NCBI GenBank assembly: GCA_015143295.1
Contig: CM026551.1
Coordinates: 13,875,827 to 13,939,826 of the forward strand
Reading direction: 5' to 3'
DNA length: 64,000 bases
From: Tetracentron sinense
Lineage: Eukaryota; Streptophyta; Magnoliopsida; Trochodendrales; Trochodendraceae
Shown: piece after piece, positions 44,385-54,389 of the stretch
Numbering within the stretch: position 1 is the first letter of the stretch
Layout of the letters: each line of letters begins with the position of its first letter
Program-made: the position numbers and the translations under genes
Notes under the pieces: model-generated
The model's input: only the letters and a program-made list of their open reading frames with translations
Databases searched by the model: none
Told to the model about the DNA's origin: nothing

Positions 44385-44800
44385 TGCTCTTGTGCCCTAA
44401 AAAATAGGAACTTTAAGCAGTAAGGTTTTTATTAGCAGAAGAAAAGGGGAAGAGGGCGAGAGAGGGATTTACCTGCGACTGGAGAAGGAAAAAAGGGGAT
44501 GATGGTCTGCCAAAACTTTTGGCAGGGTTGAGGTGAGGTTTGTATAGGGTCTAACCCAGGTTCAGGTCTAGGGTAGGAGCGTCTACCATTGTGGCCGCAT
44601 TTGTGTTACTAGACGCTTATGTGTTTTTAAAGGGTGCTGCAATGGTCAAACCACATTTGCTTAAACTTGAAGTTTAGATTTTAGGGCGTGTGTGTGTGTC
44701 TTGTGGGTGTGTGTTGAGTGTGTTTGGTTAGTTCAAATATCAAAAAAAAAAAAAACTATGATAGGACCTCTTATAGTTAATAATATTTTATATATATATA
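44385..44800 (-). promoter_or_regulatory. CBP80 5' leader with probable leader intron, and upstream region
   Basis: Upstream of the ATG on the minus strand, a CAG|GTAAAT donor (exon end 44473) and a TTTTTTAG acceptor (exon resumes 44396) define a plausible 76-bp intron in the 5' untranslated leader. The DNA just upstream (about 44480-44530) is pyrimidine-rich, as plant leaders often are. A weak TATA-like CCTATACAAACC lies near 44550. No transcription start can be set from sequence. The (TA)n and poly-T near 44790-44814 belong to the 3' end of the neighbouring LINE. Confidence 0.45.
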
Positions 44801-45199
44801 TATATATTTTTTTTAAAGGTAGACATTTTATTGCTAAATGAAACCAAAGATTTATATAGAACCATATTCATTGACAGATCTAAATTTACTTTATTTATAA
44901 AGAAAAAACAAATCAAAGACTATCAATTGAGAATCTAGTCTTATTTGTTAGCCGTAATCCCCTTTGTAATAGAGTTGGAATTTCCGAAAAGGAGATGTCA
45001 AACCATTACTAACTCTAGGAAATCTTCTAATAGAGCTTTAACTTTGTGAACAGTCAGAGTTTGATGGAGTTGGTAGTCATCAAAAAATATCTTGTTGTGC
45101 AAATCACAAGTAGCCCAAGCTATTATTGTCTCCAATTTCAAGTCCTTTTCTAAAGCCTAAGATTCAAAATTTAGCATGATATGAAGAAAATCCAAATCT

Positions 45200-46492
45200 T
45201 CAATTGTTAACATTTTCTGAGCTCTCCCCTTTAGTTACGCCCAAACATTTTGAGTCAAAGGACAAACCCACAATGCATGGGTCACGGATTCCGAATGATA
45301 TAAACAAATGCGGCATGATTTTTCCGTTGGAACACCCCGTCTTACTAGATTTACCATTGTTAGAAGGGAATTTGTACAAGCTCTCCACATAAAATGCTTA
45401 CATTTACTCAGTATTCTAAGACCTCATATCCGCCTACAAATTCACCTGATATCTGCCGCATTTGAACTCTCTGCGTCATTATCTCTATTATTGGATTCCA
45501 CCTCTTGTATGGCAAAATGATACGCCGACCGAACTGAAAATTTCCCAAATTTCCCAGGATGCCATAAGATCTTATCTGGAACAGAAATATCACTAGGCGA
45601 AATCGCCTTAATCATAGTTGCATCATGATCATTAAAAACTCTATCAATAATGGATGTGTTCCACCTTCTGGTCACTGGATCAATTATCTCACCAACCCAT
45701 GTTAGATAATCAGCCTCTGAATTACAATTGAGTGGCCGAGGAGTCCATTTGTCGCTCAAAAACTTAATGCGATTCCCATTTCCAACTTTCCAAACCATAC
45801 CCTGATGGATAAAAAACTTCTCCAAATATAACTCGGATTGGAACCCGGCTTAGCATTCAAGAAATATCCATTATAAAAATATTTAACTTTAAAAACCCGA
45901 TATAACAAAAACTGCGGATTCTGAAGGAGCCTCCACCCTTGATTCGCTAAAAGAGCTAAGTTAAAAACATGGAATGGCTTGGACCACCGCCTTTATCAAA
46001 ATCTCTCGACCCCCTCTTGATAACATTTTTTCTTGACATCCACTGAGCTTCTTAAAAACCCTCTCATTGAGGCCACTGAAAGAACGCATTTTTGATTTTC
46101 CAACCATAACCGGTAGCCCAAGATATCGCTCGCTAGGATTTGAATTGGTAACCCCGACTAGATCTTTTATCTCTTGTTGAACCATAATTAATATATTTGG
46201 GCTGGAAAAAATTGAGGTATTTTCTCGATTTATTTTTTGTCCCGAAGCTTACTCATAAATCTCAAGAACTTTGAGAATATTGCGACATTCATTTGAAGAA
46301 GCTTGAGTCATGAGAAGACTATCGTCAGCAAATAAGAGATGATAAATTTTTGGGCTATACCTACTAGCCGAGAATCCATGAAGTTGTCCTTATCTTTCCA
46401 ACTCCCGTAATAATGTCGTAAGTCCTTCCGCACAAATAAGGAATAAATATGGGGATAGAGGATCTCTCTAATGCAAACCTCGAGTAGGTTTT
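45200..46492 (-). pseudogene. LINE A ORF2, C-terminal half
   Basis: Downstream of the nested LTR the minus strand shows RGLH.RDPLSPYLFLICAEG, a LLFADDS-type remnant near 46330, RYLGLPVMVGKSKM, and GGREILIKAVVQAIP. An open frame of 127 codons follows (VWKVGNGNRIKFLSDKW, KILWHPGKFGKFSVRSAY), the segment preceding the zf-RVT domain. It has several stops and frame changes. Confidence 0.75.
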
Positions 46493-46497
46493 ATATA

Positions 46498-48367
46498 TGT
46501 AGTGATCTTGAATTATTATTTAAGCTTGTAGGGTAAATTTTTAACTTCCAGCTAAAGGGCAGGTTAGTAATTTCAAAGTTTAGTGTTAACCATAATAATA
46601 TTACCAACTTGAAGTAAAAATAAAATAAAAAGAAAAAGAAAAGGAGAAATAACTCTTAAACTGGTTTAGTTAGAACTTGTAGACAAACACATATCATTAA
46701 TGGCAATTATGTAATTATAGATTAGAATAAGTATATAAGCAAAGAGATAACCTAATTAGGGGGGAGAGTCTCAAACGAAACTAAGAGGAGAGGAGGGGAT
46801 ACGTAAAACACAAGTAGAAGAGGAAACGGCTGCAAGTTTTGGTGGAGGAATTCGAAGTTTGGGAGTAAAATCCAAGGCTCCAAAATTTGCTGTGATCAAG
46901 AGTTGTTGATTGATCTGTGCAAAGGATCCTCTTGCGATTAAAATATATATATATTTTTCTGGTTTGATCTATTTGATATTGGAGGCAAGTGAACACTCTC
47001 CCTTAGATCTAGGTTTTCGTTTTGTATATATTTTTGATTGTGATTTAGATATGATGCTTGATTGATTTTAGGTTAAGAACACTATCTTTATATACCATGT
47101 TGAAGATTTTATAAATCTGACCTAGAATAATTATTGTTGATTAGTGTAGGTTTGATTAAGTAAGTCAAGGGATTTCTAAGAAAAATTATGATGTAAACAA
47201 ATCTGGGTTGACTGGCCTGGGTTTTTGTTGCTGTTTTTGGGTATTTACTAGTTGGATACTTGCAATTTTAGGGTGTTTACGAATTGGTTTAGTTGTTGTT
47301 TTCATAGTGTTACATGTTTGGTGGTTAATCTCAAGGAAGTTATTATAATGTGAATAAATCTGGGTTGACTGGCCTGGGTTTTTGTTGCTGTTTTTGGGTA
47401 TTTACTAGTTGGATACTTGCAATCTTATGGTGTTTACGAATTGGTTTAGTTGTTGTTTTTATGGTGCTACATGTTTGGTGGTTAATCTCAAGGAATAACT
47501 TTTCTAATTGTAGTAAAGGTATTAAATCAAAAATGTATTTATCTATGTTTCACTATCATGACTCATAGGAATGAACATTTGAACTTGCAAGCATGTTAAT
47601 ATTGTTAACCTTGTTATATGTTGAAACCATGATTAAGTTATTATGCATGTCTGAAATTAACTGTTTTTGTGTAGACTAAAATGGATAACTAATGGTGGAG
47701 ACCATGTGTAGGGTCCACTTGAGGGGTGAGTTAAGTATGATCTCCAAGGTGGATCCTTAGGTGACTAGGTGTAACCCCAAAGTGAATTTCGGCTATTAAA
47801 GAAAGATTAACCAATAGAGTGAGATACTCTTTAGGTCAATCAATGGAGGGTGAGCTATGTGCGATCCCAACTGAAAGAGCTAACTGCTATTAAATTATTG
47901 TCAATTGGGCGAGCTACGTGTGAACCCCATAGACAAAGAATAAGACCACAAGTGTACCGAGAAAATAATTGTGACATTCTAGTATGATGAAATAACTGCA
48001 TATGTTTAATAATGAAACAGTTGCATGATGGATGTGTTGATTTGCTGAGTTTAGTGCTCACCCTTGCTTTGTTGCTATTTTCAGGAGATACTTGAAGGAC
48101 CTAGAGATACTTCGAAGGCTTAGTTAACTAGTGGAGCATTCTTCTTTTGATTTCTTTATTTGAGTTTAGAGAAAATTGTGGTGAGACTTTTAAAAGAACT
48201 AGAATTATTCTTTAACTTTGTTAAACACTTAGTTAGCTCGATATTCACATCTGATAAATGGATTTTAGTATATTGATTTCCATTTAGCTTGAGATTTGTT
48301 CCAGGTTCACGCCTTGGAATTAGTACATTTATGATATATATTTTGTGAGAATTTTTGGGGCGTGACA
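46498..48367 (+). mobile_element. Solo LTR (family of five), copy D, nested in LINE A
   Basis: It starts TGTAGTGATCTTGAATTATT and ends TTTTTGGGGCGTGACA, 1870 bp. It is flanked by a perfect 5-bp duplication ATATA (46493-46497 and 48368-48372). The LINE reverse-transcriptase frame is continuous across the empty site (NGTPRGYI then KPTRGLH). It contains a GCTGAG...GTGCTCACC stem remnant at about 48044 and a TTTTCAG acceptor-like site at 48084. It lacks the conserved acidic peptide seen in copies A, B and C. Confidence 0.9.
47186..47499 (+). repeat. Tandem duplication, 157-bp unit, in solo LTR D
   Basis: Two nearly identical units (47186-47342 and 47343-47499) include TCTGGGTTGACTGGCCTGGG and TTTGGTGGTTAATCTCAAGG. 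Only a few bases differ, so the duplication is recent compared with the LTR family. Confidence 0.85.
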
Positions 48368-48372
48368 ATATA

Positions 48373-50244
48373 TCCCTAGGGGGTACCATTAACCAGAATC
48401 GAGTATGTTGTAGAAGTGATACAACTCATAATAAGATCAACTCATCTGTCTTCAAAGCCCAATTTATTCATTGTTGCTTTCAAAAAGTTCCATTCCACCC
48501 TGTCATAAGTCTTGCTCATGTCAAGCTTCATAGCCATCCACCCCATTTTTCCTTTCCTCTTATGTTTCATAGTGTGCATTAGTTCGTATGCAATTGCTAT
48601 ATTATCAAATATAATCCTTCCCGACAAAAAAGCACTCTAGGAATCTGAAATAATTGATGATAAAATACTTTGCATACGATTTGCAATAACTTTTGACACT
48701 ATTTTATAGAGCACATTACACAAACTAATGGGTCTATATTTTGACATGCGTTCAGGGCTATTGATTTTAGGAATCAGTGCAATGTGGGTAAAATTTATTT
48801 TCGAAAGTAAATGACCGGAATTTAAAAAAGATAGCACTACCGAGGAAACTTGATCACCCACAATATGCCGATAGTACTGGTAAAAAAGCAAGAAATACCG
48901 TCCAGACCAGGAGCCTTTGATGGATGCATTTGAAAGATTGTTTTTTTTACCTCATCCGCTGTGAATGGGTAGAGAAGCTTTCTATTCTGATCCGGATCGA
49001 CCACTCTTTCCATCACCCCCGTGGTTCGGCTGATAAGAGAAGGATTGCTTGTAGTGAAAATATCATGAAAATACATCGTAGCAACAAACTCAATCTCATC
49101 TTCATCCTCAATCCACATTTCATTTCCATCCATCAGCTTCATTATATTTTTTTCCCGCTTACGTTGTGATGCTCTTTGGCGAAAATATTTTGTATTTTTA
49201 TCCCCTGATGATAACCAAATAACTCTCGATCTCTACCGCCGATACACTTTCTCTTTGAGTAGGAGCCCATTAATTTTCTCATTAATCCTATGAATATTTG
49301 TCTGATTCCGACCCTCCTTATTGTATTTCATGCATTCTTCTAATTTTTTTCTTTTTGTTTCAAGCATCTTCCTATCTTTCCCAAATGCCGATCGACTCCA
49401 CGCTACAAGTTTATTTCGGCACAATTTAATTTTTTCAGTTACTTGGTACATAAGGCTACCATTTGAAACTTCACTCTCCCATACACTCTGAATAATTTCT
49501 TCACACTTTAGTCAAGAGGCCCATATCTCCTCAAAACGATGAATCATCTTTGGAGCTTAGGGTTAGACTGATCAACCACCTCTATAAGAAGAAACACATG
49601 GTCAGAGGTCGAGGAATGGATATGTTGAGCTCCAGAACCCTTGAACCAACCAAACCAACTCGTAGAAATCATTGCTCTGTCTAACCTTTCTTGAATATTA
49701 GCTTCGTCTACCCTCATGTTATTCCATGTGGAATCAACTCCTTGATAACTCATGTCTACAAGCTGGCACTCTACAATTACTTGACGAAAATCAAGTATTC
49801 TCTTATGAGCCCTGACATGGCCTCCTTGCTTTTCGTTAGTAGATAAAATTTCATTGAAATCTCTCAAACAGATCCACAGGATTCTACTCATACTACCCAC
49901 AGTTTTTAATAAAGTCCGTGACTCCTTCCTTTTGCTTGAATCCGAATTACCATAAAAACCTGTTAGTCTCCATTCCCGATTGAGCCCCTCCTTGATGTGA
50001 GCGTCGATATGGGACCACAGTATCATTCCACAATAGCGATAGGCCACCACTTCTGCCAATACTAGGAACCACCAATGCATTTTGCAAAACCCAATCTTAA
50101 CTTCAATGTTGTCATCCTCCAAGCATCCATTTTTGTTTCCATGAGAAATAAAATGAAGGGATCTTTTTCCTTTACCAATTGGTGAAGGACACGAATTGCA
50201 CAGGAGTTCCCAAGCCCCCGGTAATTCCCACTTAAGAGTTTCAT
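48373..50244 (-). pseudogene. LINE A ORF2, endonuclease and first half of reverse transcriptase
   Basis: The likely ORF2 start is at 50244 (MKLLSGNYRGLGN). The endonuclease shows FLMETKMD, LTGFYGNSDSSKR, CLRDFNEIL (the GDFN box with G changed to R) and STSDHVFLL. The reverse transcriptase shows SKAPGLDGI, THIALIPKINSP, YRPISLCNVLYKIVSKVIAN, LDMSKTYDRVEW and then NGTPRGYI at the LTR insertion. Stops and shifts break it. Confidence 0.8.
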
Positions 50245-50870
50245 AGGGATTTGTGGGGTTGCTCTGCAACTCCCGCCTTATCAACTTTGTCAACTACGCA
50301 TTGCTCTACCCCATTTGATTTCTCCCTTTTATGTTTTGGTCCTTCTTCATAATTCTTTTGAAGGCCCACTTGAACTCCTCTTTTCATTCCAACTTGAGCC
50401 AGATCATACGATCCCTTATCCCATTGCATATATTCCGGTCTAGCAATCTTCTTCCACGAACCCATCTCTTTGGTTTTTGCCTTTATTTTTGCTATTTGAT
50501 CGGCATAGGGTGCATGAGGCTGTGGAGATGGATCTATTAAAAGATTATGGCTAAAAAATGGCTCACCTAGCCCACCCGATTCTTGACCAGTAGCACACAT
50601 TCGTTCTAATTCCCTCTCTCCATCATTATCCTATAGATCTTTCTCTTGGTTCACCTTCCTTGAATAATGGAATTTGTCCTTTTCCACAAAAGACCTCACC
50701 ATGATTTTTGGGGAAGCTGCTACATCTTTATCACCAACCATATCCCCCAAATGAAAGACCACCTTCCTTGAATAATGGATTTTATCTTTATCCACAAAAG
50801 GTCTCACCTTGATTTTTAGGGAAGTTGCTACATCCACATCACCAACCGTATCCCCCAAATGAGTGATTTT
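50245..50870 (-). pseudogene. LINE A ORF1 tail with tandem 36-codon duplication
   Basis: A low-complexity, charged frame typical of L1 ORF1 tails. A 108-bp unit (50653-50760 and 50761-50868) is repeated in tandem. It encodes blocks such as IKVRPFVDKDKIHYSRKV and IMVRSFVEKDKFHYSRKV. The period is a multiple of three, so the frame is kept. Confidence 0.6.
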
Positions 50871-50940
50871 TTAACTTGAACCTAATCCCTTATCTCTCCC
50901 TCTACAAGAATAATCCCTAATATTTATGTTTTTTTTAAGG

Positions 50941-51278
50941 AACCAATTAATAAATATCTCCTTAACAATTTTTTTTTATTTTTAAATATAAGAAATGTAT
51001 TTCTTCACCATAAATACAAAAGAAAAGTGATAAAAAAAACTCTCAGTGGTATGTACTATTATCGAGAGCTGGACCGTCTGATTTAAAATCTAATGGTGCT
51101 AAGGCTCATATGCATTTAATGTTGGATCCCACTTTATGTTTGGTGCCGTTATATTTTAAATCAGACGGCCCAACTCTCGATAGTACATACTATCGAGAGT
51201 TTTTAATCACTTCTCAATCTATCTATACTTTTATTTGTACTATATACTAATACTATATGTTAGTTGGTTCCACGTGAC
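50941..51278. mobile_element. Foldback MITE with long terminal inverted repeats
   Basis: The left arm (from about 51022, GAAAAGTGAT, ACTCTCAGTGGTATGTACTA and CGTCTGATTTAAAAT) and the right arm (ATTTTAAATCAGACGG, AGTACATACTATCGAGAGT and ATCACTTCTC to about 51216) are inverted copies of about 70 bp around a short loop at 51095-51145. Weaker pairing continues outwards (ATAAATACAAAAG with CTTTTATTTGTA). The flanks to 50941 and 51278 hold nothing else. Confidence 0.7.
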
Positions 51279-51894
51279 TTTTTTTTTTGTTTGGTAAGGG
51301 ATAATTTGATTTAAAGAGATAAAACCATGGCATCAAGGTTCCTTGGGTCTGGCGTGGCCACCAAGGGCTGGGAAAACACATCAGTAGCAGTGGTTGGAGA
51401 TTTCAGGCCTCTATTGAGAGCAAGGCCTATCCGAGCTTGGGAATGGGTGGCCCATTAACTGAGCGGCCTATAAAGCTGAAAGAAACACTCTTACAAAACT
51501 CCTTAAGGTGGAAAATGTCTGTAACCGGGATTGAATTTTGCAATGAATGAAGCAAGTTCTTCCTATTAGGAAATCAATTATCTCCTTCGCGTCTGACTCT
51601 ATATGGACGTATTGTCAGTTCTTGTCCAAACCAGTCTCCATCCCTAATCTTATGGCCACAAGTTCGGCCACTCAAGCTGTAGCACCCCGGACTTTTTCAT
51701 CCTTAATGAATAGCACCTTCATAGCTAATTGGCCGTTTTTATAGTCTAATTAATAAATAATGGAGAAATCGGAAATTCCGAAATGTCAAAAATGTTCGTT
51801 TTCGAAAGACGGATCCAACGCAAGTTGAATCGTCGAAATCCGACGAGCGAGTCAAAAGATATGGTCAAAATAGTCTAGACATACAGAGCACCGA

Positions 51895-52055
51895 TCGCTC
51901 GGTCCATAACCGATCGATCGGTAGCTATCGCACGGTCAGAAATTTTGTATGGGGAAATTTTTCAGAGAGTGCGTTTTTGACCCGTCGATCGGTCATAAAC
52001 ACCGATCGCTCGGTAGGCAACCGATCGATCGGTCATAACCACCGATCGCTCGGTC
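51895..52055. repeat. ACCGATCGMTCGGT palindrome cluster in solo LTR B
   Basis: The words CCGATCGATCGG and CCGATCGCTCGG (the second with one mismatch) occur repeatedly in 160 bp just upstream of the expected transcription start. Copies A and C carry related GAGCGG/CCGCTCG and GGGCGATCGATCGCCC words in the same place, so palindromic GC-rich motifs mark this LTR region. Confidence 0.7.
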
Positions 52056-53026
52056 TTCGTGTTTTTCAGAATTTTCATTAAGGGCTTTTTCGTCTTTTGG
52101 GGGTTAAACCCTTTCTCCTTAAGGCTTGTCCGAGCCTTAGGGCATCATTCACTATACTTAGAGAGATTTGGGAGATAAGAGAGAAGAGAAAAGGGTTTCC
52201 TAAACCTAGGTTGCTTTTGGAGAAGAAATTAAAGGGGTGAAGACCCTAGATCGTCCCCAAGCACGTTTTCTTCAAGATTTCAACTCAAGCTCGGGTGGGG
52301 TGCATTCTCAAAGCTAGGGCAGCCCCCACTCACGTTTTGAAAGGGATTTCTTCCCCAACTCAAGCTTCTTTCAAGCAAAGGCTTCATCTTTCAAGTTGGA
52401 GCTTCAATCAAGGTCTCTACCAAGGATCAAGCCTTGATTCAAGGTTAGTACACCCTACTAACTTCCCCTAACAATAACCTAGTTTTTCTATGAACTATAT
52501 GATTTTGCTACTATGTATTTCTCCCTTATGAAATGTATCATATTCACTAAATATAAACAAGGTGAGGAAAATAGTGTGGATGCATGGATGAGAGGTTGAT
52601 TGAGGCGATGGGACGCCGAATGTATGGTGTATGAATGTGTGGTGTGAATAATGGAAAATGGAGGATGGGCATTTTACCAATAATGAACATACCTTGATTT
52701 TTGGATGGAAAGTAGGCACTAAAAAAAAGAAGATGAACCATTAAGGAACCTTGCATGTTATGTGTTTGACAAAATGCCTAAACTAGGAATAAATGACATA
52801 AATGAAGAAAATGAAAGTAGGCCTTATGCATGTGTTCTTATGCATGATGAACTATTCAAATGCCACGTAGATTACTCAAATTCCTATATGGTTAAACTGT
52901 GGATTGAATTGTTATACACTACTCTTCATGTCATATTGTCATCATGATATTACAAGTGCTACACACACCACACATGCATGCATGAAACCGGGTTTTCCAA
53001 GATTGTATTTGTATATGATGAATCAA

Positions 53027-53290
53027 GAACATGACAAGGAGGTTGGTAGCCCAATGAAGGGTGCTAGCCTCTGGCTCACAAGAGAAATGAATAAAGAACA
53101 TGACAAGGAGGTTGGTAGCCCAAGGAAGGGTGCTAGCCTCTGGCTCACAAGAGAAATGAATAAAGAACATGACAAGGAGGTTGGTAGCCCTAGGAAGGGT
53201 GCTAGCCTCTGGCTCACAAGAGAAATGGAACAAGAACATGACAATGAGGTTGGTAGCCTAAGGAAGGGTGCTAGCCTCTGGCTCACAAGT
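53027..53290 (+). repeat. Tandem repeat, 69-bp unit, 3.8 copies, in solo LTR B
   Basis: Units start at 53027, 53096, 53165 and 53234, each with GAACATGACAAGGAGGTTGG and GGTGCTAGCCTCTGGCTCAC. The unit is 23 codons, so an open frame of 150 codons runs through it on the plus strand. It lies inside the presumed LTR intron and is probably not coding. Confidence 0.92.
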
Positions 53291-54389
53291 ATACAAGTCA
53301 AAAACAAATCAAGACATGAAATACAAGACAAGACACAACACACATACATGATTTGACCGAGACACGAAAAAGGTTTCCGAGACATGAGTTTTACCGAGGT
53401 TTTTGCATTCATACACGCATGTCAAGATATGGCTATGTATCTTATGCTTTCACTATGGCTTTAAATTAATATATGGTATTGCTCACTGTTGTTATGCTTT
53501 CGCTATTGTTATGGTTAGCTAGTAGTTTGTACTCGCTGAGTATTCCATGCTCAGCCGTACTTTTATGTCGGCAGGTACTGTGGATGTCCTCGACCCCGAG
53601 CCTTGGGTCGAGGAGGAGTATGTAGAGGAGTGGGAGCCACCTATCCCATGACAGTCTCAGGAGGATAGAGACTTGGTTGTGTGGCCATACCTCGACTACT
53701 GTTGAGAGGAGAGAGTTAGAGAGTTCCTTTTTGTATTTTGATAGGTGGGCATGTCCACCTTTACTTTGATTGTATTAGGTATATGTTAACTTGGAATACT
53801 ATTTGGAGTTATAGAAGAAAAGAAAAAGTTGGCTTATACTTCCGCACTTATGTTTAGTTTCCGCGCTCTGATTATCATTGTATTATATTATGTTTAGCCT
53901 CTTGTATTACAGGATGGTTTGACAGGTACACGTAGTCACCTCTAAAGTATCCCTTAACTCCTAGGGGGTATTTTGGGGCGCGACACAAGCAGAGCCCCCG
54001 AACATAGGTTTGGCAATGGAACACAACGTGAATTCTTTATAGTTGAGAACAACCAGCCCCATACCAGTGGCTGACTCAAAGGGTAAGGATGCACCGTCCC
54101 CTTGAATTCTAATCCAAGAGGCCGCTAAAGGACTCCATGAAGGCAGAATGGAGGAGATAGAATGTTTTTCCTGAAGGTGGCTGAGCCAGGTTCAACACTG
54201 GTAGTCTATCGATAGGAACTCCTCAACAAGCTTATTAGCATGAGAAGAGGCTGCATTTGGGTCCGGAATGCTGTCATTGAAGATTGAGGAGTTACGCATG
54301 AGCCAGATGCTCCAAAGGGTGGTGCTAAGGTGAACAGCTACATCATGTTTGTCAACTGAGAACTTTGGGTGTTGAATCCAGGCTTTCCA

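Larger units (their letters stand above)
44807..50940 (-). mobile_element. L1-type LINE A, 5'-truncated, split by solo LTR D
   Basis: The 3' end lies at 44807-44814, where the minus strand reads AATAAAATGTCTACCTTTAA followed by a short A-run. Going upstream, the element has the zf-RVT region, reverse transcriptase, endonuclease and the tail of ORF1. Solo LTR D (46498-48367) splits the reverse transcriptase. Without it the LINE is about 4.3 kb. The 5' limit near 50940 is estimated from the end of ORF1-like sequence. Confidence 0.8.
51678..53985 (+). mobile_element. Solo LTR (family of five), copy B, nested in LINE B RNase H
   Basis: It starts TGTAGCACCCCGGACTTTTT and ends ATTTTGGGGCGCGACA, 2308 bp. 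It has a perfect 5-bp duplication CAAGC on both sides. It contains ACCGATCGMTCGGT repeats near its start, a donor-like AAG|GTTAGT at 52443, a 69-bp tandem repeat, a GCTGAG/CTCAGC stem-loop at 53535-53555, an acceptor-like GGCAG at 53574 and the acidic reading frame [13 protein letters not shown]. The ends and long LTR are in the style of Del/Tekay chromoviruses, but that is inference without internal domains. Confidence 0.92.
51450..54080 (-). pseudogene. LINE B RNase H domain, split by solo LTR B
   Basis: On the minus strand TGMGLVVLNYKEFTLCSIAK ends at 53986. The domain resumes at 51677 with VAELVAIRLGMETGLDKN and IESDAKEIIDFL. Reading across the LTR gives an RNase H with its central glutamate and third acidic residue in the usual context (AELVAIR, ESDA). 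This confirms both the domain and the empty insertion site. Confidence 0.75.

Noticed and set aside
46493..48372. A host gene in 46.5-48.4 kb because of several open frames
   Set aside because: The segment is a solo LTR with a perfect ATATA duplication splitting a LINE frame. Its frames have no homology.
52904..53356. A 150-codon frame with 23-residue repeats as a repeat protein
   Set aside because: The frame is open only because a 69-bp tandem repeat is a multiple of three. It lies inside a solo LTR with no start context or homology.
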